Below are positions 45,441 to 53,991 of a stretch of 64,000 nt of DNA, one piece after another. Source of the stretch: Desertimonas sp963772825 (GTDB lineage Bacteria; Actinomycetota; Acidimicrobiia; Acidimicrobiales; Ilumatobacteraceae); assembly GCA_963772825.1 (NCBI GenBank), contig CAVYYX010000013.1, forward strand, positions 124,001 to 188,000, read 5' to 3'. Under the pieces are notes generated by a model. The model was not told the origin of the DNA, did not search any database, and saw only the letters and a list, made by a program, of their open reading frames with translations. Both the position numbers and the translations under genes were made by a program. Position 1 is the stretch's first letter; each line of letters begins with the position of its first letter.

Positions 45441-45787
45441 CGACGCCGATCGATGACCAGTTGCGCTCGTACCGAGCGAGCATCGACAACATCGACGCGG
45501 CCCTCGTCCACCTCCTCGCCGAGCGGTTCAAGATCACCCAGGCGGTCGGGCGCCACAAGGCGGAGGTCGGGCTCCCGGCGATGGATCCCGAGCGCGAAGC
45601 CGAACAGGTCGTCAGGCTTCGGGGGCTCGCCGCCGAATCGGGACTCGACCCGGCCTTCACGGAGGCCTTCCTGCGCTTCATCCTCGACGAGGTCATCCGC
45701 CACCACGAGGACATTCGCGCTAGTGGGTTTCGACCTCACTCGCGTCGCTCGCTGCGCTCGCTCGCTCCGTTCGGTCGAGCTCGTTGA
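45437..45787 (+). CDS. Chorismate mutase, AroQ class
   Basis: Protein of 116 residues, all helical. SYRASIDNIDAALVHLLAERFKI and VGRHKAEVGLPAMDPEREAEQ carry the arginine and lysine active-site residues of AroQ mutases. Converts chorismate to prephenate for Phe and Tyr. GTG 45437 overlaps the surE stop. The last ~18 residues (after HHEDIRA) are encoded by a GC-rich CTCGCTGCGCTCGCTCGC-type low-complexity stretch and are probably not conserved. Confidence 0.9.
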   Translation: MTTPIDDQLRSYRASIDNIDAALVHLLAERFKITQAVGRHKAEVGLPAMDPEREAEQVVRLRGLAAESGLDPAFTEAFLRFILDEVIRHHEDIRASGFRPHSRRSLRSLAPFGRAR

Positions 45788-45846
45788 GCGGCTTCGCCGC
45801 ACCCAATCTCTGGCGGCGGCGAGCAAGCTCGCCTGATGCCGCCTAA

Positions 45847-45868
45847 CCGAGGGGCTACCGCCCCTCGG
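45847..45868. terminator. Hairpin between chorismate mutase and DUF885 genes
   Basis: CCGAGGGGC-TACC-GCCCCTCGG: 9-bp perfect stem, four-base loop, in the 166-bp gap between convergent genes. No gene seen in this gap. Confidence 0.65.
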
Positions 45869-45953
45869 GCTCCCCGACGGAGCGGTACCGCAGCCCAGGC
45901 GCAGGTCGGACCCAGCCTCGTCTCCACCGAGCGAGCGCAAGTGGTCGAAACGC

Positions 45954-47615
45954 TCAGATCGTGGCGAGGAGTGCCGCCAGGGGGTCGAGGCCCATCCCCC
46001 CGAACTGCAGCGCCTTGGTGTGGAAGGCCTTGGGATCGAACGCCTCGCCGTGACGAGCCCGCGCCGCGTCGCGACCTTCGATCCACACCCGCTCGCCGAC
46101 CTTGTAGCTCGGCGCCTGCCCGGGCCAGCCGAGGTAGCGGTCGATCTCGTCGGCGGAGTGCTTGGGCTCGCTGATCGTGCGCGTCAACAGGAACTCGAGA
46201 CCGAGGTCCGGCGTCCACCGCTCGCCTTCGTGAAATCCGGTCCCAGCGGGGATCTCCAGCTCGAGGTGCATGCCGATGTCGATCACGACGCGGGCAGCCC
46301 GGAACAACTGGGCGTCGAGCATGCCGAGCAGGATCGGGTCGTCGTCGAGGTAGCCGAGCTCGCGCATCAGACGCTCGGCGTACAACGCCCATCCTTCGGC
46401 GTGGCCACTCGTGCCGGCGATCAATCGCTGGAAGTCGTTCAGCGAGTCGCGTTGGTACACCGACGTGGCGATCTGCAGGTGATGGCCGGGAACTCCCTCG
46501 TGGTACACCGTGGTCGTTTCCCGCCACGTCGAGAACACCTCGCGACCGGGTTCCACCGACCACCACATCGCACCGGGGCGCGAGAGGTCGTTGCTCGGGC
46601 CGGTGTAGTAGGCACCGACCGTCCCGCCCGGTGGGGCGATCTTGCAGTCCAACGTGCGGATCTCGTCGGGGACGTCGAAATGCGTGCGGCTCAGCTCGGC
46701 GATGGCGTCGTCGGAAAGCTGTTGCATCCACCGCTGTAATCCATCCGTGCCCGTGACCTGATAGCGAGAGTCCTCGTCGAGTCGATCGGCGACCTCCCGC
46801 GGTGCTGCGTCCGGTCGGATTCGCTCCCCCACCTCGATCAGCTCGGCCTCCAGGCCGAGGAACTCATCCCACCCCCAGCGGTACGTCTCGTCGAGGTCGA
46901 CCGTCGCCCCGAGGAAGTCGCGCGACGCCAGGGCGTAGGGCTCGTGGCCAACGGCGTCCTTCTGCGGCGCCTCGGCGCGCAGTTCGTCGCGGAGGAACGA
47001 CGCGAACTCGGCGTACGAGGCGTCGGCGACCGTGGCTGCCGCCGCCAACTCCTCACCGAGCGCGCCGGTGCGCTCGGCCCCGGTGGCCAACCCTCTGAAG
47101 TATCCCTCCCCACCGTTCGTCCCGGCGTAGGCGTCGCACTGCTCGGCGCACTTGTCGACTTGGCGGACCGCCGCCACCCGACCCATGCGAACGCCCTCGC
47201 GCAGGCTCTCGCGGTATCCGGCGAACGCCTCCGGAAGCGCTCGCATCCGCTTGGCGACGTCGGCATAGTCGTCGTCGGTGCCTTTGGGGAGCAGGTCGAA
47301 CAGCATGCGCAGCGACTGGACCGGCGAGGCGATGACGTTGAGCTCCGAGTGGAAGTCACCGGCCTCGTAGCGATCGAGGTGCAGCTGGAGTCGCTCGGTG
47401 AACACGTCGACGGCAACCCGATCGGCGTCCGACTCGATGGGCTGCTCGGCAGCCGCTTGCAGGGCGCGCCGGGCGACATCGACCTGCTCCGCCAGCCCGT
47501 CTGGTGAGAGATCGTCGAGCAACCGGTCGCTCGACAGACCGAGGTAGACGGCGGCGAGCGGGCTGAGGGCGGCGACCTCGCCCACGAAATCATTGGAGAT
47601 CTGGTCGATACTCAT
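45954..47615 (-). CDS. DUF885 family metallopeptidase-like protein
   Basis: Protein of 553 residues in the DUF885 family, predicted zinc carboxypeptidase-like enzymes. The key block is TTTVYHEGVPGHHLQIA (HExxxGHH) with GTSGHAEGWALYAERLMRELGYLDDDP downstream. No signal peptide. It starts 20 bases after hutI on the same strand, so it may be the last gene of the hut operon, releasing amino acids from peptides. A TAGGGT hexamer nine bases before ATG 47615 could give it its own promoter. Confidence 0.88.
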   Translation of the reverse strand: MSIDQISNDFVGEVAALSPLAAVYLGLSSDRLLDDLSPDGLAEQVDVARRALQAAAEQPIESDADRVAVDVFTERLQLHLDRYEAGDFHSELNVIASPVQSLRMLFDLLPKGTDDDYADVAKRMRALPEAFAGYRESLREGVRMGRVAAVRQVDKCAEQCDAYAGTNGGEGYFRGLATGAERTGALGEELAAAATVADASYAEFASFLRDELRAEAPQKDAVGHEPYALASRDFLGATVDLDETYRWGWDEFLGLEAELIEVGERIRPDAAPREVADRLDEDSRYQVTGTDGLQRWMQQLSDDAIAELSRTHFDVPDEIRTLDCKIAPPGGTVGAYYTGPSNDLSRPGAMWWSVEPGREVFSTWRETTTVYHEGVPGHHLQIATSVYQRDSLNDFQRLIAGTSGHAEGWALYAERLMRELGYLDDDPILLGMLDAQLFRAARVVIDIGMHLELEIPAGTGFHEGERWTPDLGLEFLLTRTISEPKHSADEIDRYLGWPGQAPSYKVGERVWIEGRDAARARHGEAFDPKAFHTKALQFGGMGLDPLAALLATI

Positions 47616-47635
47616 TGCCCGTCGACCCTATCCAC

Positions 47636-48811
47636 CTACAAAGTGCGGTGGACGATGGTCCCGTCGACCATCGTCAGCGCCACGATCGGCACACCCGGGC
47701 GGTACACGAAGTCGATCGCCGACCGAGCCTCGAGGACGGTGAGGTCGGCACGCTTGCCCGGCGCCAGCGAGCCGATGTCGTCACGCCGCAGGGCGGAGGC
47801 ACCGCCGACCGTGGCTGCCAGGAGCGCCTCGTCCGGGGTCATCCCGAGGTCACGCACGGCGAGGGCGATGCAGAACGGCATCGACGTCGTGTAGCTGGAA
47901 CCCGGGTTGCAGTTGGCGGCAAGGGCGACGGTGACTCCGGCGTCGAGCACCCGTCGAGCATCGGGGTACGGCTGGCGGGTGGAGAAGTCGGTCGCCGGGA
48001 GGAACGTCGCCACGGTCGAGCTGCCGGCCAGTGCGTCGACGTCCCGGTCGCCGAGGTACGTGCAATGGTCCACCGATGCGCAGCCCAGCTCGACCCCGAG
48101 TCGCACGCCGTCGCCGGGGCCCAACTGATTGGCGTGCAGGCGCAGCCCGAGGCCGACCCGCGCCCCTGCCTCGAGCACGGCGCGGCACTGCTCGGGCGAG
48201 AACGCGCCGCGCTCGCAGAACGCGTCGATCCACCGGGCATGGGGCGCGCACCGATCGAGCATCTCACCGCAGACGAGGGCGACGTAGTCGTCGGCCCGCC
48301 CGGCGTACTCGTCGGGAACGACGTGGGCGCCGAGGAACGTGGTCTCCGAGGTCAACTCGGCGGCCACTCGCACCGATCGCTCCTCGTCCTTGGTCGCCAA
48401 GCCGTAGCCGGACTTGATCTCGATCGTCGTGGTCCCCGAGCGATGAGCCTCGGCGAGCAACGCTGCTGCACGACCGCGCAGCTCGTCGTCACTGGCCATC
48501 CGGGTAGCCACCACCGTGGTGGCGATGCCTCCCGCCGAGTAAGGAGCCCCAGCCATCCTGGCGGCGAACTCCGCCGAGCGATCGCCGGCGAATACGAGAT
48601 GGCTGTGGCTGTCGACGAAGCCCGGCAGCACGCACCGGCCGCCGGCGTCGATGGCGACGTCGGCTGTCGGCGGTGCCCCGGTGCCGACCTCGACGACCTC
48701 GGTGCCGGCGGTCACCACCCACGCATCCTCGAGCTCGCCGGTCGGACCTCGACCGAGGCTCTCGTCGTGGGTGTACAGCCGCCCGATCCCCCCGATCACC
48801 GTCGAGCTCAT
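47636..48811 (-). CDS. hutI: Imidazolonepropionase
   Basis: Amidohydrolase of 391 residues, third step of histidine breakdown, opening the imidazolone ring to N-formimino-glutamate. The metal-binding DSHSHLVFAGDR (HxH), IEIKSGYGLATKDEERS, LRLHANQLG, SVDHCTYL and ATFLPATDFSTR are all present. ATG 48811 overlaps the hutF stop (ATGA). Confidence 0.94.
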   Translation of the reverse strand: MSSTVIGGIGRLYTHDESLGRGPTGELEDAWVVTAGTEVVEVGTGAPPTADVAIDAGGRCVLPGFVDSHSHLVFAGDRSAEFAARMAGAPYSAGGIATTVVATRMASDDELRGRAAALLAEAHRSGTTTIEIKSGYGLATKDEERSVRVAAELTSETTFLGAHVVPDEYAGRADDYVALVCGEMLDRCAPHARWIDAFCERGAFSPEQCRAVLEAGARVGLGLRLHANQLGPGDGVRLGVELGCASVDHCTYLGDRDVDALAGSSTVATFLPATDFSTRQPYPDARRVLDAGVTVALAANCNPGSSYTTSMPFCIALAVRDLGMTPDEALLAATVGGASALRRDDIGSLAPGKRADLTVLEARSAIDFVYRPGVPIVALTMVDGTIVHRTL

Positions 48812-50151
48812 CGGACCGCCGCCCAGGCCGCGGTGATCGACTCGCCGAGCGCGGCCGTGACGTCAACGCGCTCATGCACGCCATCGCTGACGACGACCTC
48901 GCCGCCGACGACGACGTGACGAACGTCAGTCGAAGCGCCGGCGAATACTGCGGCGCCCAGCGGATCGTCATGGTCGGAGCCGGCGAGGCGCGGACTGTCG
49001 AAACCGACGGTCACGAAGTCGGCGAGTGAACCGACGGCCAAGCTGCCTCCGCCGGTCCATCCGAGACTCGCGTAGCCCGAGCTTGTCGCCGCTGTCAGCA
49101 GCTCGTCCGGCTGGTGATTGCCGCGACGGAGCGAACTCAGACGCTCGTTGAGCTCGACGGCTCTCGTCTCCTCGAACGGGTCGATCACCGCCTGGGAGTC
49201 CGACCCGATGCACAGCTTGACTCCGGCGTGGCGGAGGCGGGCCGTCGGCCCGATCCCGTCGGCCAGCTCTCGTTCGGTTGTCGGGCAGATGCAGCAGCAC
49301 GATCGGTGGCTCGCCAGCGTTGCGATGTCGTCGTCGCCGACGTGCGTCGCGTGCACGGCAGTGAACCGCTCGCTCAACGCCCCGGCGTCGTCGAGCACCC
49401 CGATCGGCGTGGCGCCGTAGGCGGCGAGGCAGTCGGCGTTCTCCCGCGGCTGCTCGGAGACGTGGGCGTGAATCGGCAGATCGCGGTCGGCGGCCCACGT
49501 CGCGACGGTCCGGATCGACTCCGGATCGACGGCGCGCACCGAATGGATCGCAGCTCCGACACGGCACGTCGGCGTATCGACGAGGTCGCCAGCGCGGTTG
49601 ATCCAGTGCGGCGCATTGCCGTCGCTGAACCTTCGCTGCACCGAATTCGGCTCGGTGCCGAAGCCCCCATGGAGATAACAGGTGTCCAACAGCGTGAGCC
49701 GGATCCCGGCCTGCCTCGCCGCAGCGACGACCCGGTGCCCGAGTTCGTTGGGGTCGGCGTACGAAACGCCATGCCGGTCGTGGTGCAGATAGTGGAACTC
49801 GCCCACCACGGTGTAACCGGCGAGGACCATCTCGGCGAACGTCGCCGCCGCCAATGCCTCGAAGGGGTCGGGGTCGAGGACCGCAGCCAGCTCGTACATC
49901 CGCTCGCGCCACGACCAGAACGTGCCGCCGTCGGAGTGGGTGCGCCCACGCAGGGCACGATGGAACGAATGGCTGTGGGTGTTGGCGAACCCCGGCAGCG
50001 TCAGTCCGCCGAGCCGTGTCGCCTCGCGCGGCGATGCGTCAGCTCCTGGTTCGACAGCGGCGATCACACCGTCGGCGACGGTGAGCAGCACCCCGGTGGC
50101 GACGCCTTCGCCGCCCAACCACGCGTGTTCGCACCAGTACGTCTCGGTCAC
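48808..50151 (-). CDS. hutF: Formimidoylglutamate deiminase
   Basis: Amidohydrolase of 447 residues that converts N-formimino-L-glutamate to N-formyl-L-glutamate and ammonia. Metal motif ANTHSHSFHRALRGR, then GEFHYLHHD, PIHAHVSEQPRENADCLA, AVHATHVGDDDIA and CIGSDSQAVIDPFEE, all typical of HutF. GTG 50151 overlaps the deformylase stop (GTGA). Presence of HutF means the five-step route through N-formylglutamate, which needs a deformylase as its last enzyme. Confidence 0.93.
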   Translation of the reverse strand: MTETYWCEHAWLGGEGVATGVLLTVADGVIAAVEPGADASPREATRLGGLTLPGFANTHSHSFHRALRGRTHSDGGTFWSWRERMYELAAVLDPDPFEALAAATFAEMVLAGYTVVGEFHYLHHDRHGVSYADPNELGHRVVAAARQAGIRLTLLDTCYLHGGFGTEPNSVQRRFSDGNAPHWINRAGDLVDTPTCRVGAAIHSVRAVDPESIRTVATWAADRDLPIHAHVSEQPRENADCLAAYGATPIGVLDDAGALSERFTAVHATHVGDDDIATLASHRSCCCICPTTERELADGIGPTARLRHAGVKLCIGSDSQAVIDPFEETRAVELNERLSSLRRGNHQPDELLTAATSSGYASLGWTGGGSLAVGSLADFVTVGFDSPRLAGSDHDDPLGAAVFAGASTDVRHVVVGGEVVVSDGVHERVDVTAALGESITAAWAAVR

Positions 50152-50723
50152 GAGCCGACGCGTTCGACGAACCTCGTGATCCGCTCGACGAAAGCCGCGC
50201 GGTGGTACCGCTCGAATTGTTCCCACGTGGTGAACGTCGTCGGATCGGTGACCCGATCGAGGAACAGCCGGCCATCGAGGTGGTCGCACTCGTGCTGGTA
50301 GGTGCCTGCCGTCAGCCCCCGCTTGATCTCGTCGCGCGCCGTGCCGTGCTCGTCGAGTGAGCGGACACGCACGTTGACGTGGCGGTGCACCGACCCGCGC
50401 AGGTTGGGCACCGACAGGCAGCCTTCGTTGATCTCGACGAGCTCGTCGTCGAGCGGCTCGATCACCGGATTGACGACGATCGTCAGCGGAATGGCGGGCT
50501 TGTACGGGTACCGAGGATTGTCGTTGACCTCGATCACGGCGACCCTTCGGGGTACGCCGATCTGGTTGGCCGCAATCCCCGCGCCGTTGGCGTGGCGCAT
50601 CGTGTCGATGAGGTCGGCGATCAGCCCTTGGAGCTCGGCAGTCCGCAGCTCTGCAGGGTCGACCTCGGCAGCCCGTTGGCGGAGCACCGGGTGACCGACC
50701 GTCAAGATCTCGCGAACGGTCAT
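50148..50723 (-). CDS. def-like: Peptide deformylase-family enzyme within the hut operon
   Basis: Protein of 191 residues with all three deformylase motifs: GAGIAANQ (about residues 47-54), EGCLS (about 99-103) and QHECDHLDG (about 142-150), so an active metal centre is expected. Ordinary Def removes formyl from nascent peptides. Here the gene is wedged between hutU and hutF with a GTGA overlap to hutF, exactly where HutG (N-formylglutamate deformylase) would be expected, and no HutG is in the window. I infer that it may act on N-formylglutamate. ATG 50723 has GGGAGG upstream. A housekeeping Def in a chance position is the alternative. Confidence 0.9.
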   Translation of the reverse strand: MTVREILTVGHPVLRQRAAEVDPAELRTAELQGLIADLIDTMRHANGAGIAANQIGVPRRVAVIEVNDNPRYPYKPAIPLTIVVNPVIEPLDDELVEINEGCLSVPNLRGSVHRHVNVRVRSLDEHGTARDEIKRGLTAGTYQHECDHLDGRLFLDRVTDPTTFTTWEQFERYHRAAFVERITRFVERVGS

Positions 50724-50779
50724 CGACCTGCCTCCCAGAGCACCGGGAACAACGGGTGGTCCATCCACTCATTGCTCAT

Positions 50780-52441
50780 CTACGGCTGCTCCATCGGGAT
50801 CCGTACGCCGCGCTCGGTGGCGACCTGGCGGGCGCGCTCGTAGCCGGCGTCGGCGTGGCGGATCACGCCCATCCCCGGGTCGTTGGTGAGCACCCGCTCG
50901 AGCTTGGCGTCGGCGAGGTCGGTGCCATCGGCGACACACACCATCCCGGCGTGGATCGAGCGTCCGATGCCGACGCCCCCGCCGTGGTGGATGCTCACCC
51001 ACGTCGCTCCACTGGCCGTGTTGATGAGGGCGTTGAGCAGCGGCCAGTCGGCGATCGCGTCGGATCCGTCGGCCATCGCCTCGGTCTCGCGGTAGGGCGA
51101 CGCCACCGAGCCTGAGTCGAGGTGATCGCGGCCGATGACGATCGGGGCGGAAACCTCGCCACTTCGGACCATCTCGTTGAAGCGCAGACCGAGGAGGTGG
51201 CGCTCGCCGTAGCCGAGCCAGCAGATCCGCGCCGGGAGACCCTGAACTGCCACCCGCGCCCCGGCCAGGGCGATCCACCGGTGCAGGCCCTCATCGTCGG
51301 GGAACTGCTCGAGCACGGCGCGGTCGGTAGCGGCGATGTCGGCGGGGTCGCCGGACAGAGCGACCCAGCGGAACGGTCCCTTGCCCTCACAGAACAGCGG
51401 TCTGATGTAGGCGGGCAGAAAGCCGGGATAGTCGAACGCCCGGTCGAATCCACCGAGGGCGGCTTCCGTGCGCAAGCTGTTCCCGTAGTCGAAGACCTCG
51501 GCACCCTTGTCGGCGTAGGCGACCATCGCCGCACAGTGCGTCGCCATCGACAGCCGGGCCCGGCGGACGAGCTCGTCCGGGTCGTGACTGGCGAGCTCTG
51601 CAGTGGCTTCGACGGTGAGGTCGGCGGGTACGTACGACAACGGGTCGTGAGCGCTCGTCTGGTCGGTCACGATGTCGGCGGGAAAGTCGCCGTCGACGAG
51701 CGCCGGCAGGACGATCGCCGCGTTGCCGACGACACCTACCGAGAGCGCCCGGCGCGCGTCGCGGGCAGCGATACACCGAGCCACGGCGTCATCGACGGAG
51801 TCGGCGACCTCGTCGAGATAGCGGTGCTCGACCCGCCGAGCGATGCGGTTCTGGTCGACGTCGATGCACAGCGCCACCCCACCGTTCATCGTGATCGCCA
51901 ACGGCTGGGCGCCGCCCATCCCGCCGAGGCCGGCGGTGACCGTGATCGTCCCGGCGAGCGAGCCGCCGAAACGACGCCTCGCGATCTCGGCGAAACACTC
52001 GTAGGTGCCCTGGAGGATGCCCTGCGTTCCGATGTAGATCCATGAGCCGGCCGTCATCTGCCCGTACATCGTGAGGCCCAGCGACTCGAGGCGCCGGAAC
52101 TCCGTCCAGTTCGCCCAGTCGGGCACGAGGTTGGAGTTGGCGAGGAGCACTCGCGGCGCCCACTCGTTGGTGCGGAACACGCCGACCGGCTTGCCCGATT
52201 GCACGAGGAGGGTCTCGTCGTCGGCAAGATCGCGGAGGGTTGCGACGATGGTGTCGAAGGCGGCCCACGAACGAACCGCACGGCCGGTGCCGCCGTAGAC
52301 CACGAGCTGGTCGGGATCCTCGGCGACGTCCGGATCGAGGTTGTTCATCAGCATCCGCAGCGGGGCTTCTGTCTGCCAACTCCGGCACGACAACTTGCGA
52401 CCACGCGGCGCAGTAACCGGTCGCGGCCCCGATGCCGTCAT
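50780..52441 (-). CDS. hutU: Urocanate hydratase
   Basis: Protein of 553 residues, second step of histidine breakdown, with tightly bound NAD. YGGTGRAVRSW near the start, AGSWIYIGTQGILQGTYE, TAGLGGMGGAQPLAITMNGG (nucleotide binding), QTSAHDPL and WVSIHHGGGVGIG are diagnostic. ATG 52441 overlaps the hutH stop (ATGA). Confidence 0.96.
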   Translation of the reverse strand: MTASGPRPVTAPRGRKLSCRSWQTEAPLRMLMNNLDPDVAEDPDQLVVYGGTGRAVRSWAAFDTIVATLRDLADDETLLVQSGKPVGVFRTNEWAPRVLLANSNLVPDWANWTEFRRLESLGLTMYGQMTAGSWIYIGTQGILQGTYECFAEIARRRFGGSLAGTITVTAGLGGMGGAQPLAITMNGGVALCIDVDQNRIARRVEHRYLDEVADSVDDAVARCIAARDARRALSVGVVGNAAIVLPALVDGDFPADIVTDQTSAHDPLSYVPADLTVEATAELASHDPDELVRRARLSMATHCAAMVAYADKGAEVFDYGNSLRTEAALGGFDRAFDYPGFLPAYIRPLFCEGKGPFRWVALSGDPADIAATDRAVLEQFPDDEGLHRWIALAGARVAVQGLPARICWLGYGERHLLGLRFNEMVRSGEVSAPIVIGRDHLDSGSVASPYRETEAMADGSDAIADWPLLNALINTASGATWVSIHHGGGVGIGRSIHAGMVCVADGTDLADAKLERVLTNDPGMGVIRHADAGYERARQVATERGVRIPMEQP

Positions 52442-53991
52442 CGCTGCCCGCCGCCGTCGATCCCGACCAGGGGACCGACCGCCGACTCCGCCGCGGCGAC
52501 CAGCGCGCCGGACATCACCAACGACTCGGCAATCGCCAACTCGGGCGACTGCCAACGGTCCGGGCCGGGTCCGGGCACCCCAGCGTCGCGCAGCGCGGCG
52601 AGGGCGGCCGCCGTTGCGCCGGACGGGCGCAACGGAGCGCGAAGGTCGAGACCTCGGCCGGCACACACGAGCTCGCAGGCCAGGATGCGACCGAGGTTGG
52701 CGACCGCTCTGCGCAGTTGGCGGGCGGCGTTCCAGCCCATCGAGACGTGATCTTCCTGCATCGCAGACGTCGGGATCGACTCGACGCTGGCCGGCGCGGC
52801 GAGTTGACGGTTCTCGGCGACCATCGCCGCCTGGGTGTACTGCACGATCATCAACCCCGAGTTGACGCCGGCGTCCTCGACGAGGAACGGCGGCAGTCCG
52901 TGCGACCGGGTTTGATCGAGCAACCGATCGGTGCGGCGCTCGGCGATCGACCCGACCTCGGCCACGGCGACGGCCAGGAAGTCACACTGCAGGGCGACCG
53001 GGGCGCCGTGGAAGTGGCCGCACGACTCGACCCGTCCGTCGGGCATCACCGTCGGGTTGTCGATCGCCGACCGCAGTTCGATGTCGGCCACCGCGACCGC
53101 GTTGGTCGCCGCATCGCGCGCCGCACCGTGCACCTGCGGTGTGCACCGCAACGAGTAGGCGTCCTGCACCCGCGGGTCGCCCGTGCGGTGGCTGGCGACG
53201 ATGGCGCTGCCGTCGAGCAGCGCCCGCAGGTTGGCTGCCGATGCGGTCTGCCCGGCGTGTGGCCGCAGGGCCATGAGGTCTGCGGCGAAGGCCCTGTCCG
53301 TGCCCATCAGCGCCTCGATCGACATCGCCGCGGTGACGTCTGCCGTGCGCAACAGCACGTCGAGGTCGGCGAGGGCGAGAACGAGCATGCCGAGCATCCC
53401 GTCGGTGCCGTTGATCAGGGCGAGGCCCTCCTTCGCCCGTAGCGTGATCGGCGAGATCCCAGCCGCCGCGGCGGCGGCCGCGCACTCGCCCTCGCCGATC
53501 AGCGCGAGGGCGACGTGGGCGAGCGGGGCCAGGTCGCCGCTCGCTCCGAGGGAGCCGTGCTCCGGCACCGCCGGGGTGATCGACGCGTTGAGCAGCTCGA
53601 CGATCCGCTCGACGACCACCGGACGGACCCCGGAGTACCCCAGCGCCAGCGAGCGCGCCCGCAACAGCATCATCGCCCGCACGACCTCGTCCTCGACGGG
53701 CGGGCCCATCCCGGCGGCGTGGGAACGGATCAGGGCACGCTGCAGTTCCTCGCGGCGCTCGGGCGGGATCACCGTCGTGGCCAGCGAACCGAATCCAGTC
53801 GACACCCCGTACACCGGATCCGGCGCAGCGGCGTGCGCCTCGACGAGCCGGGCGCTGGCCTCGAGCGCCGATCGCGCTTGGACGCTGATGGCAACCTTGG
53901 CACCGCGGCGGGCGACGGCGACGACGGCGTCGCGGTCGAGCCCCGCCGGAGTGAGGTTCACCGTGTCGTTCATCGGTACCCGTTGGTTCAC
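52438..53991 (-). CDS. hutH: Histidine ammonia-lyase
   Basis: Protein of 517 residues from GTG 53991. Converts histidine to urocanate. The MIO prosthetic group forms from ASG in GSLGASGDLAPLAH (about residues 150-163). YGVSTGFG near the start, QDAYSLRCTPQVHG and QEDHVSMGWNAARQ are conserved. GTG 53991 overlaps the kinase stop by four bases; ATG 53973 in the same frame is the other candidate and lacks a clear ribosome site. Confidence 0.95.
   Translation of the reverse strand: MNQRVPMNDTVNLTPAGLDRDAVVAVARRGAKVAISVQARSALEASARLVEAHAAAPDPVYGVSTGFGSLATTVIPPERREELQRALIRSHAAGMGPPVEDEVVRAMMLLRARSLALGYSGVRPVVVERIVELLNASITPAVPEHGSLGASGDLAPLAHVALALIGEGECAAAAAAAGISPITLRAKEGLALINGTDGMLGMLVLALADLDVLLRTADVTAAMSIEALMGTDRAFAADLMALRPHAGQTASAANLRALLDGSAIVASHRTGDPRVQDAYSLRCTPQVHGAARDAATNAVAVADIELRSAIDNPTVMPDGRVESCGHFHGAPVALQCDFLAVAVAEVGSIAERRTDRLLDQTRSHGLPPFLVEDAGVNSGLMIVQYTQAAMVAENRQLAAPASVESIPTSAMQEDHVSMGWNAARQLRRAVANLGRILACELVCAGRGLDLRAPLRPSGATAAALAALRDAGVPGPGPDRWQSPELAIAESLVMSGALVAAAESAVGPLVGIDGGGQR

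Noticed and set aside
45730..45800. CTCGCTGCGCTCGCTCGC-type stretch as a functional repeat element
   Set aside because: Low-complexity sequence common in high-GC genomes. It extends the chorismate mutase C-terminus; I found no second full copy in the window.
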